23,945 bases of DNA from a virus, in IMG/VR virus record IMGVR_UViG_3300009094_000069, positions 1 through 23,945 of that record; one strand, given 5' to 3'. The notes below the pieces were generated by a model. It saw nothing but the letters and a program-made list of their open reading frames with translations. It was not told the DNA's origin and searched no databases. The position numbers and the translations under genes are program-made. Below are positions 7,998 to 15,613 of the stretch, one piece after another. Numbering within the stretch: position 1 is the first letter of the stretch; each line of letters opens with the position of its first letter.

Positions 7998-10859
7998 TCA
8001 CTGTTGATAGCCACTTTGGTCTGCAATGCTGCCAAGAGCGGCGCCACCTCCGATCACACCTGCGGCACCATACAACGGGATCTCGGCACGCACCAATCCG
8101 CGCCTGACGATCTCGTCACGCGGCATGCCGGTGATCCGATGCGTGCGCTCGATCGCCTCATTGACGATCTGGATCATCGGCTTGGCGGCAAAGCCACCCT
8201 TGGTCTTTTCATCCTTGGCGCCAGCCCAAGCAACCTCCTGATAATAGCGCGGATCGACGCCAGCATTCTTCGCCGCCTGATGCACCACGTCCTCGAAGTG
8301 ACCATACGATCCAGAAGGCGGCATCTGCAGAACCTTGCCCTTTTTATCCAAGGCTCCGATCAATCCCATCATCTGCTCGTCGATGGTCGCGCCCTTGCCA
8401 TAGCCGGTGAAGTTGCCGGAAAAATTGTAGCGCTTCGGATTGATGGTCGGCGAGATGCCCTGTCCCTGCATAATCATCTTGTCGAACTGATCCATGTTCG
8501 ATCCGGCATAACGCCCGCCAATCGGGAACGGGAAGGCATGGCTCGGCGGGACCTGCTCGCCACGCGCCTTCAGCCAGTTGCCGTAATGCGCCATCATCAG
8601 GTTCGAGGTCGGATCAGCGCCGCCGGTCGTTGCCGCCATGGCGTCGGCAAAGCGTTCCTTGAACATTGCACTGCCCTTCGTCGCGCCATACTCCTTGATG
8701 AATTCATCCTCCAGTTGTTTCATGAAGTACCAGTTCTCCGAGCCTGCCTTCTGCTTCAGGCCGCGCTCGTAGGCGCTGGCCAGCCTCGCCTTTGCTTCCG
8801 GCGTATTGGCCATCTCTTCGTACTTCTGGCGCGTTGCCTCCTTGGCCGGGCGCACCACATCCTTTGTGCTCGTCATCGCGGGATAGTTCGCCGGATTGAC
8901 GTCGGCACGCTTGGCCGGATCGAAGTAGGGCGTGTAGTTCCCGGCATCGATGTCGCGCTGCGCCGCCGCGCGCGCCTTCTGCACGCGCTGCGCCTCCTCG
9001 CTCAGCGTTTTTTGCGGGAACCAGTTCTCGGTCTTCGGATCGTAGGTGTTCACCGGAGGAATGACCTCCGGGTAGCGCTCGGCGACCTCGGGAACGGCAC
9101 CAGAACGCGGCGCGACGGCTGAAGGGACAGACGGGGAACGCTTCCCGGGTGTCGCCATCTGCTGCGACTGACGCATCTCGCGCGGCACGGGATTGAGCAC
9201 GCCGCCCATCTCGGCAAACGGCTCATTGAACTCGACGATCTGCTGCGAGGACGGGATCTTCATCTGCTTGATCGGATCGATCGCGTCGCGCTCGGCCTGA
9301 GTGAGATCCCTGCGCAGGTAATTGAGGTTCGCCCTGTTCTCCCCGGCACTGCGATTGTAGTTCGCAAGCGCAGCCTGATTGCGCGCGTACATCTCCATGA
9401 CCTGACGCTGCGCCGGTCCCATCTTTGCCATCTCTGGCGCGAACTCCGTCATGATCTGCTTGTAGATCCCCTCGGCAGGCGAGCCGGGAGCAAAGTTGGT
9501 CGAGGTGTTCGAGCCGCGCGCGCCACCCTCGACAAAGTCGATCGCATGCTGCGGCTCATGCAGGCCCACCTCCAGCATCTTGCCGCGTGGCTTGTGCCTT
9601 CCGCCGGGGATCAGGACGCTCTCATCAACGTTCTGGCTCGGATTGATCGCCATGAACGGACGCTCGTGCTTGGTCGCTGGCGGATAATAAGCAGCACGCC
9701 ATGAACCTTCATTGTCGATGTAGACCGGCATGTCGCGCAGATAGGGAAACGCTTCGAGCGCGTCCGGGTGATCGTAGAGATCGGCCCACGTCAACGGTCC
9801 CTGTTTCTGGATGCGCTCGGTCGCTTCCTGACGCGCCTTCAGCATCTCGGTGCGGTAACGAGCGCTGCCTTCCTTCGGCGGCTTGATGCCGGTCGTCTGC
9901 CCAAACAGATTGAGGCCCTGCTCGGGATTGTTCTCGCGGAAGATCTGCTGCGTGACCTTGTCGATGTCGTGACTGTCGGGCAGGCCTTTGAAGCGCGCAT
10001 TCTGGTCCGACACCTCGAAGTAGAACTTGCCATCGGGAAAGCGGCGCAGCTTGGTGGCCTGAAAGATCTGCTCATCGGAAAAACGCCCGCCCGCCCGCGC
10101 CATCGCTTCGGCGAGATCAAAGGCAGCCTGATCGGCCTTCGGCGACATGCGCGAGCCGAACATGCCTGCGCTGGCGCCGGGACGTGCATAGCCAGCAGGA
10201 GCGCCGCCGCCCATCAAATTGAGCGCGGTATCGATGCCGAACTTGTCGAGCGCCTGCTGGCGCCTCATCTCGCGTCCCACCCGCTGCGAAGTGAGCGGCT
10301 CATTCGGATCGGGATAGCGGTCGAGGATGGAACGCTGCTCAACCGGCGGCGCGAACATTGCACCAGCAATCTGGCCAGCAGCTCGCAACGGTGCAGTGAT
10401 CGGGCGCGTCGCATACTCGAACGGGGTCTCTGCCGGTGGTTGTGTCGAGGCGAGGCCCGGGCGCGGGCGATCCGGGTCCCACGGCTGCGTCGGCTCGACG
10501 GCACGAGCGCCGCCGAACAAATGTCCCACAAGGCCGGGGCGATCGTAGCGCTCGCGCGCGGCGCGCGCCGCCGGAAGCTCGAAGCTCTCGCGATCGGGCT
10601 GCCCCGGCTCCTGCACCGTCGTCATGTAGCGGTTGCGAAGGTTCTGATCGATGGTCGCGGGGGCAGCGGTCGAACCCATGGCGGGGGAGAGATCCGGCTC
10701 GAACAGCCGCCCTTCCGGTCGACCGGCGGTGCCTCCCGGACGGCCCCATCCGGCGTCATCCGGGGGAGGCACCGGGATGTCGCTCGGACGCACCGTGATG
10801 CGCGGGATGCCACGGCTCTGCAGCTCAAGATCGGTCAGCTCGTCATAGGGGTCAGGCAT
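7998..10859 (-). CDS. Large virion (ejection-type) protein with HExxH motif
   Basis: This 953-residue protein is the largest in the window and follows the lysozyme-domain gene with an 8-base overlap. Residues 1-170 are Pro/Arg-rich and poorly ordered. Residues 255-330 form a compact domain. Residues 375-450 contain a metalloprotease-like core with LEVGLHEPQHAIDFVEGG; H434-E435 and H438 fit an HExxH zinc site and the context resembles the large polyvalent protein-associated domains (LPD23-like) found in phage and mobile-element polyproteins. Residues 680-850 are helical. Residues 927-946 (IPLYGAAGVIGGGAALGSIA) are a hydrophobic, Gly/Ala-rich segment that could insert in a membrane. I infer an internal protein delivered with DNA. 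The domain name is from memory of the family pattern. Confidence 0.65.
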   Translation of the reverse strand: MPDPYDELTDLELQSRGIPRITVRPSDIPVPPPDDAGWGRPGGTAGRPEGRLFEPDLSPAMGSTAAPATIDQNLRNRYMTTVQEPGQPDRESFELPAARAARERYDRPGLVGHLFGGARAVEPTQPWDPDRPRPGLASTQPPAETPFEYATRPITAPLRAAGQIAGAMFAPPVEQRSILDRYPDPNEPLTSQRVGREMRRQQALDKFGIDTALNLMGGGAPAGYARPGASAGMFGSRMSPKADQAAFDLAEAMARAGGRFSDEQIFQATKLRRFPDGKFYFEVSDQNARFKGLPDSHDIDKVTQQIFRENNPEQGLNLFGQTTGIKPPKEGSARYRTEMLKARQEATERIQKQGPLTWADLYDHPDALEAFPYLRDMPVYIDNEGSWRAAYYPPATKHERPFMAINPSQNVDESVLIPGGRHKPRGKMLEVGLHEPQHAIDFVEGGARGSNTSTNFAPGSPAEGIYKQIMTEFAPEMAKMGPAQRQVMEMYARNQAALANYNRSAGENRANLNYLRRDLTQAERDAIDPIKQMKIPSSQQIVEFNEPFAEMGGVLNPVPREMRQSQQMATPGKRSPSVPSAVAPRSGAVPEVAERYPEVIPPVNTYDPKTENWFPQKTLSEEAQRVQKARAAAQRDIDAGNYTPYFDPAKRADVNPANYPAMTSTKDVVRPAKEATRQKYEEMANTPEAKARLASAYERGLKQKAGSENWYFMKQLEDEFIKEYGATKGSAMFKERFADAMAATTGGADPTSNLMMAHYGNWLKARGEQVPPSHAFPFPIGGRYAGSNMDQFDKMIMQGQGISPTINPKRYNFSGNFTGYGKGATIDEQMMGLIGALDKKGKVLQMPPSGSYGHFEDVVHQAAKNAGVDPRYYQEVAWAGAKDEKTKGGFAAKPMIQIVNEAIERTHRITGMPRDEIVRRGLVRAEIPLYGAAGVIGGGAALGSIADQSGYQQ

Positions 10860-11673
10860 ACCAGTCCCCGTCCTCGTAGGACGCGATGTCGCCGAGCGCT
10901 CCCATCTTGGCGCCCGGCAGCGAGCCGACAGCGTCCGAGCCCGGGGTCAGTGGGCTCGGAGCCGTCTCCGGGCGAGGGGAAGGCATTGGCACGATCCCGC
11001 CCGGAAAGGCTGGAGGCTGCGCCGCAGGAGGCGCTGACGCAGCCGTTCTCGACGGGCGAAAAGCCATGCTAAGCCCTTCGCCGAGCGTCTCGAGCCCGCC
11101 CCGGATGCCGCGCCGCTGCGAATTCAGCAGCCCGTATGGCCCGGACACCCCGGACACCCCGGACAGCCCATACCTGTCGTTCCGGTCACGTGTTTCACGT
11201 GAAACATTCCCCGGTGCAGATCCGGTCGCCTGCTGCGAAATTGCACCGGGTTCGAGAGGCTGGCCAGCATCTGCCTCGTAAAGAGCACGCGCGTGCTGCT
11301 GGCGCTCGGGCAGCGACTTGTCACCGAAGCGCACGACCTGATTGCCGAACGCCTTGGTCGCGGCATCGATGTCCTGCGCGGCATAGAAGTCCTGCGCGTT
11401 GCCACGCTCGGTCGTGCTCAGCTCATGCCCGATGAAATCGGTCTGCGCACCCGGATCGTTCCACGGCTTGCCCTGCTGGTTGGCGAAGTTCTGCAACGCC
11501 TGAAAGCGCGGCCCGCGCCACTGCATCATGCCATAGGCGCCTTCGTCGGAATTGTATGCGTTCGGATCAAGGCTGCTCTCGCGCTTCAGATTGCCGACAA
11601 CTGCCGCAGCATGCATCTTCGACATGCCGCCGCGCATCAGACGCTGCATCAGGAAGTTCGGATCGACGGGCAT
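10852..11673 (-). CDS. Phage tail lysozyme-domain protein
   Basis: The 273-residue product begins MPVDPNFLMQRLMRGGMSKMHAAAVVGNLKRESSLDPNAYN (given as blocks 1-20 and 21-41). This matches the phage tail lysozyme family, whose members cleave peptidoglycan during DNA entry. E32 in the KRESSLDP motif is the expected catalytic acid, and GAYGMMQWRGPRFQAL (46-60) is the second family block. The enzyme domain ends near 135; the rest is a Pro/Ala/Gly-rich linker with a GVSG repeat (172-178). ATG at 11673 is preferred over the TTG three bases upstream because GGAGG lies at good spacing. A perfect parS sequence is embedded in codons 155-161. The neighbouring 953-residue protein suggests both are virion-borne. 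Confidence 0.8.
   Translation of the reverse strand: MPVDPNFLMQRLMRGGMSKMHAAAVVGNLKRESSLDPNAYNSDEGAYGMMQWRGPRFQALQNFANQQGKPWNDPGAQTDFIGHELSTTERGNAQDFYAAQDIDAATKAFGNQVVRFGDKSLPERQQHARALYEADAGQPLEPGAISQQATGSAPGNVSRETRDRNDRYGLSGVSGVSGPYGLLNSQRRGIRGGLETLGEGLSMAFRPSRTAASAPPAAQPPAFPGGIVPMPSPRPETAPSPLTPGSDAVGSLPGAKMGALGDIASYEDGDWYA
11191..11206. promoter_or_regulatory. Consensus parS site (ParB-binding sequence)
   Basis: The 16 bases TGTTTCACGTGAAACA form a perfect palindrome identical to the classic bacterial chromosomal parS consensus recognised by ParB. It lies within the linker-coding part of the lysozyme gene and reads Asn-Val-Ser-Arg-Glu-Thr in codons GTT TCA CGT GAA ACA, all A/T-ending in a gene that otherwise prefers G/C at the third position. 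No ParA or ParB gene is visible in the window. Binding by host ParB is inference; the sequence match is direct. Confidence 0.8.
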
Positions 11674-11825
11674 CAAACCCTCCGATAAGCGTCAACATTC
11701 TCGCCGACATGCCTGAACGAGAACCAGCGGTCGAGCCGATGATCGACGATGGCGATTGCCGGAATGATGCGGCCGATCCGGCAGCGTGCCTTCCAGCGGC
11801 GCAGCGAAGTGCGCTTGCGTCTCAT
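11673..11825 (-). CDS. Small basic protein, 50 residues
   Basis: A 50-codon frame fills the gap between the 44-residue membrane protein and the lysozyme gene. Its stop overlaps the lysozyme start as TGATG. The product is strongly basic (MRRKRTSLRRWKARCRIGRI at the N-terminus) with a short hydrophobic patch IIPAIAIV and ends DAYRRV. The start at 11825 lies five bases after the preceding stop. No strong ribosome site is evident; re-initiation after the upstream stop is likely. Function is unknown. The close fit between its neighbours argues that it is translated. Confidence 0.55.
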   Translation of the reverse strand: MRRKRTSLRRWKARCRIGRIIPAIAIVDHRLDRWFSFRHVGENVDAYRRV

Positions 11826-11830
11826 GGCGT

Positions 11831-11965
11831 TCACCAATCATCTGGAACGAACAGCGTCGGGAAAATATTGCGCGTGAACCAAGCCAACGCAATAACACCG
11901 GCAATTCCGATCGTTCCTCCGATCGCCATCGACACCAGCATAATGATCATATCGCGCGCACTCAT
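11831..11965 (-). CDS. Small membrane protein, 44 residues
   Basis: The ATG at 11965 overlaps the portal stop as ATGA. The product has one clear transmembrane helix at about 7-30 (IIMLVSMAIGGTIGIAGVIA) followed by a short tail ending PDDW. Membrane peptides of this size between portal and lysozyme genes could be holin-like or take part in DNA entry, but there is no family signature and no endolysin/spanin set beside it. It is too short to place further. Confidence 0.6.
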   Translation of the reverse strand: MSARDMIIMLVSMAIGGTIGIAGVIALAWFTRNIFPTLFVPDDW

Positions 11966-14352
11966 TGCGCCGGTCCCTTCGGCATCATCATCTGTCTCTC
12001 CTTCAGCTGCGAGGACTGCGCGAACTGCTGGTCCTTCTGGCGCGAGGCCTGATTGAACTGCGCCTGCTTCTGCTGGCGGCCGAGCGCGCTGTCCTGCGCC
12101 TTCATCGCCATGCCCTGACGCACGGCAGCGTTCTTGTCCATCTGGCCGCGCTGCTGGATCTGCGCCTTCTGCGTGTCGATCACGAAGTCGCGCTGCGACT
12201 TATCTGCATCCTGCGCGGCCTTCTCGCGATCGCGCTGCATCTGCGCGGCGATCTGCGCCATCTTGGCCCGACGCTCGCGCTCGGCGCCTTGGAATTCGAG
12301 CATCGCAACTTCCTTCTCGTTCTGCACCTTGGTCTGCTCGACGCGCATGCGCGACATGATCTCGGTCATCTGCAGATTGCGGTCCTTGTCGTTCTCCTGC
12401 GCGGCGTGCTGCATCTTCATCTGCTCGATCTGCAGCTTGGTCTGCGGGTCTTCGCCCATCTTCTGCTGCTGGCCGCCCTGCGGCAGCTGGCCGGACGCTG
12501 CGAGCTGGCCGAGCTGGTCGACCATCTCGTCGATCGCACCGTCGAGCTGGCGACCCGCGCGATAGGGTGCGACCGCGAACTTGAGCACCTCGCCGCCGAA
12601 CTTCGCGGTCTGCGGCATGGTCGTGATCATCACGCCAAGCTGCTGGATCAGGGTCGAGAGCACGGTGACGAATTCGCCGCGCTGCTCTTTCTCCTGCTGC
12701 TCGTCGATCATGATCGTGCTGTCAGTCTCGATGTCGAGCACGAACGAGCGCGTGCGATTGTCGCGCAGGAACGCCAGCACGTCCTCGACCGTTGCCTTCT
12801 CGGACAGCTTCTGCACCTCCTGCTGCGCCTGCTGCATCATCTGCTGCGCCTGCTGCATCATCTGCGGATTAGCCTGCAGCTGCTGCATCATCTGCGGGTT
12901 CGCGCTGAGCTGCTGCGTCTGCTGCTGCACCTGCTGCGTGATCTGCTGGATCTGCTGCTGGATCTCCATCTTGCGCGGCAGCTGCATCTGCGCCATCGCA
13001 AGGATCGTCTCATCGTCGAACTTCTCGGTGATGATCTCGACCGAGATCTGCACACAGTCCTTGGCAATGCGTGCCATCTCGCCCTGCTTGTCGCGGATGC
13101 GCACGGCACCGGACTGCATCTTCATCTTCTGCGCGCCGAGCGTCTCCTGCGGATCAGTCGCACCACGCATGATGTCGGACAGGCCGACGATCTGGTAGAT
13201 GTCCTGAATGATCTCCTTGCGCAGCGCGACCAGCGAATTGACGGTGTTGGCGATCTCCTCGATCGGCAGCCAGACGATCACTTCCTTGCTGCCGCCGAAC
13301 GCCGCCCAATTGTTGATCGGCACGAGAATGCGCCCGGCCGACTTCATCTTGATGGCCTTCTCGACCGCGTCGGCGATCTCGGTGCCGCCAGAGGGATAGA
13401 AGCCCTTCACCTCGATCGCGTCGGCGAGCGCGTGAATGCGCCCGGTGAGCGCGTTCAGTTCCTCCAGCTGGTCGCGATAATACTCGACGTCGGGGATCGG
13501 GATCAGCGAGCCGGGCTGCACCGTCGAATAGGCCGGTTGCGGACAGGGGAAGTAGCCCTGCAGGTCGAGATGCGGCTCGGCATAGTCGAGCAGCACTTCC
13601 GATCCCTCGCTCACCCACGCGACAAGGCCGAGCGTGCGGTGCCACACTTCCCAGATCTTGGCGCGCTCGCGATCGTCGGTGCCGCCGACGTCCTTGCTGT
13701 CGCGCTGCACCTTGTAGTCGAGCTTGTCGTAGGCATCCTTGGAATATTTTTTGAAGCGCTTCTTCGCCTCGCGCCGCGTCAGGTAGCTCGCGGCGGCAAC
13801 CCATTCGACCTCGTACCAGTTGCGGCAGATCGCGTGCAGGAAGTCGCGCCGGTCCTTGTGCTCGATGCAGACCTTCTCGGGCTTGCCGTTCCTGCCCTTC
13901 TCGTGACGGCACCAGAGCACGCCACGCCCGTGCAGCGTCAGGCTGTCGCGCGTCTGCTTCAGCGCCGGATGCACGTAGGCGAGATCGAACGCGACGGTGG
14001 CGCAACGCTCGGCCATCTCGCTCGCGGTCTGCGGGACCGGCCTGCGATCCTTGAACTTCGGCACCACGACCGGGATCGGCGGGCGCGCATAGATCACCGG
14101 GGCAAGCACCTGAATGTTCGACCAGAACATCTGGAATTGCCGGTCGCGGTTGGCGGTGCGCAGCCGTTCGAGATTGCCGTAGAGCTTGTCAATGTTGTCG
14201 CAGGCGTCATTCCACTCCTCGAAGGCGGTCTCGCTCTCGCGGATCAGCTCAAGCCACGTGTCGGCGTTCTTCGGCTCGGTGAAGACGTTGACTTCATCGC
14301 TCAGGCGACCGCGCGGTTCGGCTGCCTTGCCGGGAGGGCTTTCACTTGCCAT
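11962..14352 (-). CDS. Portal protein with Gln/Met-rich insertion
   Basis: This 796-residue protein fits the large portal proteins of podoviruses (P22-like): a helical N-terminus, FWSNIQVLAPVIYARPPIPVV at 76-96, a wing/clip region with HGRGVLWCRHEKG (141-153) and a long helix around IYQIVGLSDIMRGATDPQETLGAQ (385-408), the hallmark stretch of this portal group. Residues 463-515 are an unusual Gln/Met-rich run containing ANPQMMQQ twice. From about 635 to the end it is a Gln/Lys/Met-rich coiled coil of 160 residues, comparable to the barrel of P22 portal. The start overlaps the HAD gene's end by 11 bases. The 12-subunit ring role at the DNA vertex is family knowledge. Confidence 0.85.
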   Translation of the reverse strand: MASESPPGKAAEPRGRLSDEVNVFTEPKNADTWLELIRESETAFEEWNDACDNIDKLYGNLERLRTANRDRQFQMFWSNIQVLAPVIYARPPIPVVVPKFKDRRPVPQTASEMAERCATVAFDLAYVHPALKQTRDSLTLHGRGVLWCRHEKGRNGKPEKVCIEHKDRRDFLHAICRNWYEVEWVAAASYLTRREAKKRFKKYSKDAYDKLDYKVQRDSKDVGGTDDRERAKIWEVWHRTLGLVAWVSEGSEVLLDYAEPHLDLQGYFPCPQPAYSTVQPGSLIPIPDVEYYRDQLEELNALTGRIHALADAIEVKGFYPSGGTEIADAVEKAIKMKSAGRILVPINNWAAFGGSKEVIVWLPIEEIANTVNSLVALRKEIIQDIYQIVGLSDIMRGATDPQETLGAQKMKMQSGAVRIRDKQGEMARIAKDCVQISVEIITEKFDDETILAMAQMQLPRKMEIQQQIQQITQQVQQQTQQLSANPQMMQQLQANPQMMQQAQQMMQQAQQEVQKLSEKATVEDVLAFLRDNRTRSFVLDIETDSTIMIDEQQEKEQRGEFVTVLSTLIQQLGVMITTMPQTAKFGGEVLKFAVAPYRAGRQLDGAIDEMVDQLGQLAASGQLPQGGQQQKMGEDPQTKLQIEQMKMQHAAQENDKDRNLQMTEIMSRMRVEQTKVQNEKEVAMLEFQGAERERRAKMAQIAAQMQRDREKAAQDADKSQRDFVIDTQKAQIQQRGQMDKNAAVRQGMAMKAQDSALGRQQKQAQFNQASRQKDQQFAQSSQLKERQMMMPKGPAQ

Positions 14353-14800
14353 CGCGCTTATTCCACGGTTGGAAGCCTCTCAGCTTGACCGGATCCGGCC
14401 AAACTCCTTCGAAGCAGAACGCGCGGTCGTCGATCGTCATGAAAGCAGTCGGCTTCTCTGACGCGAATTTCACGTCTCCAAGACCGGGACCTGCCGGGCT
14501 TTCCCACCAGACGCCATCGGCATGCTCGACAAGCCAAGCCCGCATCGCATCGATGCCCGCCTTCGTCTTCGAGCGCGAGGAGTAGATCACGACGTCAAAA
14601 TGCTTGAGCGCTTCGAGCAGGAATTCGAACGCGCCGGGGACCGGACCATCCGAAATCGTGTACTCGTTGGTCCATGGCGACGTGTAGGCATGGATCACGC
14701 CATCGAAATCGATGCACAGGATCGGCTTGGGCTTCGGCTTGGGCGGGTCACGCTTGATCCAGCCAGCATCTTCCATCAGCTTCTGCTTCATTGCGCCCAT
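14342..14800 (-). CDS. HAD-superfamily phosphatase-like protein
   Basis: The 152-residue product shows the HAD motifs in order: CIDFDGVIH with D31 and D33 (motif I nucleophile and acid/base), VVIYSSRS with S74 or S75 (motif II), K116 in EKPTAF (motif III) and IDDRA with D124-D125 (motif IV). It lacks a large cap, as in small phosphatases and polynucleotide 3'-phosphatase-like proteins of phages. ATG at 14800 is preferred because AAGAGG lies eight bases upstream; an in-frame ATG at 14791 overlaps the preceding small gene as ATGA and is the alternative. It sits in the accessory cassette between terminase and portal. The substrate cannot be told; a nucleotide or nucleic-acid end is plausible. 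Confidence 0.75.
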   Translation of the reverse strand: MGAMKQKLMEDAGWIKRDPPKPKPKPILCIDFDGVIHAYTSPWTNEYTISDGPVPGAFEFLLEALKHFDVVIYSSRSKTKAGIDAMRAWLVEHADGVWWESPAGPGLGDVKFASEKPTAFMTIDDRAFCFEGVWPDPVKLRGFQPWNKRDGK

Positions 14801-14913
14801 GCGGCAAACCTCTTGTTGGTACAGACCAGCTCGCCGCACCAGAACAGCGCGGGCTTGAACACGACGAAGTGCCAGCGCCAGCGACCTTGGTGCAGGATGA
14901 AGAGCACACGCAT
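14788..14913 (-). CDS. Small Trp/Phe-rich peptide, 41 residues
   Basis: A 41-codon frame begins at ATG 14913, six bases after GAGGAG, one of the clearest ribosome sites in the cassette. It is MRVLFILHQGRWRWHFVVFK (1-20), then a short aromatic stretch ALFWCGELVC and a basic end. The hydrophobic-aromatic composition suggests membrane contact but not a clean transmembrane helix. It overlaps the HAD start region, so the two may be translationally coupled. I do not recognise the family. Confidence 0.6.
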   Translation of the reverse strand: MRVLFILHQGRWRWHFVVFKPALFWCGELVCTNKRFAAWAQ

Positions 14914-14923
14914 CGATCACTCC

Positions 14924-15223
14924 TCAGCTGTAGGCGTAGCGGTTGCGGATGTTGAAGTTGAAGAAGCGTCCGGGCGATCCCGCGCTCACGAGGCCGCGAT
15001 AAATCGAGATCGGGACATCGTAGTAGGTGTAGGTGCGACCGCTATGCAGGAACGTGATCGAGAGCGTTTGGTCCTGCTCGCTGTAGCCGACGCGACTGAT
15101 CGCGCTCGAATTGACGGCTTGACTGTACTCACCGAGCGCCTCGGCCCAACCGATGTTGCGACGCTGCGACCTTGCTGCAGCGAGCCTGCCGGATGCGCGG
15201 ATCAGCTGCGGCGAGATCGCCAT
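14924..15223 (-). CDS. KTSC-domain protein
   Basis: Residues 38-97 match the KTSC domain: VNSSAISRVGYSEQDQTLSI, then a TFLHSGRTYTYYDVP strand and SAGSPGRFFNFNIRNRYAYS, with the conserved Asn-Ser-Ser start, Tyr-x-Asp-Val-Pro centre and the GRFFN..IR end. KTSC domains occur in short bacterial and phage proteins and fused to enzymes; their function is poorly known. The N-terminal 35 residues are helical and basic. The start codon overlaps the previous stop as TGATG. At 99 residues the protein is slightly longer than the bare domain. Confidence 0.85.
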   Translation of the reverse strand: MAISPQLIRASGRLAAARSQRRNIGWAEALGEYSQAVNSSAISRVGYSEQDQTLSITFLHSGRTYTYYDVPISIYRGLVSAGSPGRFFNFNIRNRYAYS

Positions 15224-15390
15224 CAGTCATCTCCCGGGTCAGCCTGCGACGTGGCGTTGCCAATCGCGATCGTTCCGCCAGCGGGCACAGTGATGGTGAT
15301 GGCAATCGTCTTCTCGGACGTGATCGTGATGACGACCACCTTGTCCATGACGACGCCGACATCGTCAGCTGGGCTCAGTCTGTCCTTCAT
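15223..15390 (-). CDS. Small beta-rich protein, 55 residues
   Basis: The most likely start is ATG at 15390, overlapping the end of the Acb2-like gene by 26 bases. A GTG at 15396 and an ATG at 15408 keep the same frame and GGGAG lies just upstream of them, so the exact start is uncertain. The product alternates Val/Ile/Thr (VVVITITSEKTIAITITVPA), predicting two or three beta strands, followed by a short Gly/Asp-rich end. The stop overlaps the KTSC start. No family recognised; its even spacing within the cassette supports its being a gene. Confidence 0.55.
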   Translation of the reverse strand: MKDRLSPADDVGVVMDKVVVITITSEKTIAITITVPAGGTIAIGNATSQADPGDD

Positions 15391-15613
15391 CAGCACGCGG
15401 GCTCCCATCCGCATTGCGCGTGATCGCAACATTGACCCACATCGCAACATCGCGCAGCTTGCGCAGCGCGTAGGTCTTGTCGGCGCCGTCGGGGACGATC
15501 TCGGACAGCGTGCGTGCATACTGCGCGACTGCCTCATGACAGGCCCGAACGCTCTCCGCCTGATCATCCGTCAGCTCAAGATATTCAAACGTTTTCTCGT
15601 GCAGCTGCGTCAT
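15365..15613 (-). CDS. acb2: Acb2-like protein (candidate cyclic-nucleotide sponge)
   Basis: The 82-residue product is a helical hairpin: a first helix with DDQAESVRACHEAVAQYART (16-35) and a second with DKTYALRKLRDVAMWVNVAI (45-64), ending TRN. The N-terminal TFEY (8-11), the Pro before the second helix, and the signature A-L-x-K-L-x-x-x-x-MW-x-N-x-x-I-x-R-N match the Acb2/Tad1 hairpin domain family. Characterised Acb2 proteins form hexamers that bind cyclic di- and trinucleotides and so blunt CBASS and related immune signalling. This gene starts as ATGA overlapping the preceding stop and sits in a cassette of small genes after terL. Family membership is a pattern match by eye; activity is inference. 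Confidence 0.72.
   Translation of the reverse strand: MTQLHEKTFEYLELTDDQAESVRACHEAVAQYARTLSEIVPDGADKTYALRKLRDVAMWVNVAITRNADGSPRADEGQTEPS

Noticed and set aside
11965-14388. An 807-codon open frame on the plus strand, antisense to the portal gene
   Set aside because: The opposite strand encodes a recognisable portal with clear family segments. The antisense product is Leu/Arg/His-rich low-grade sequence, the expected shadow of G/C third-position bias on the real gene.
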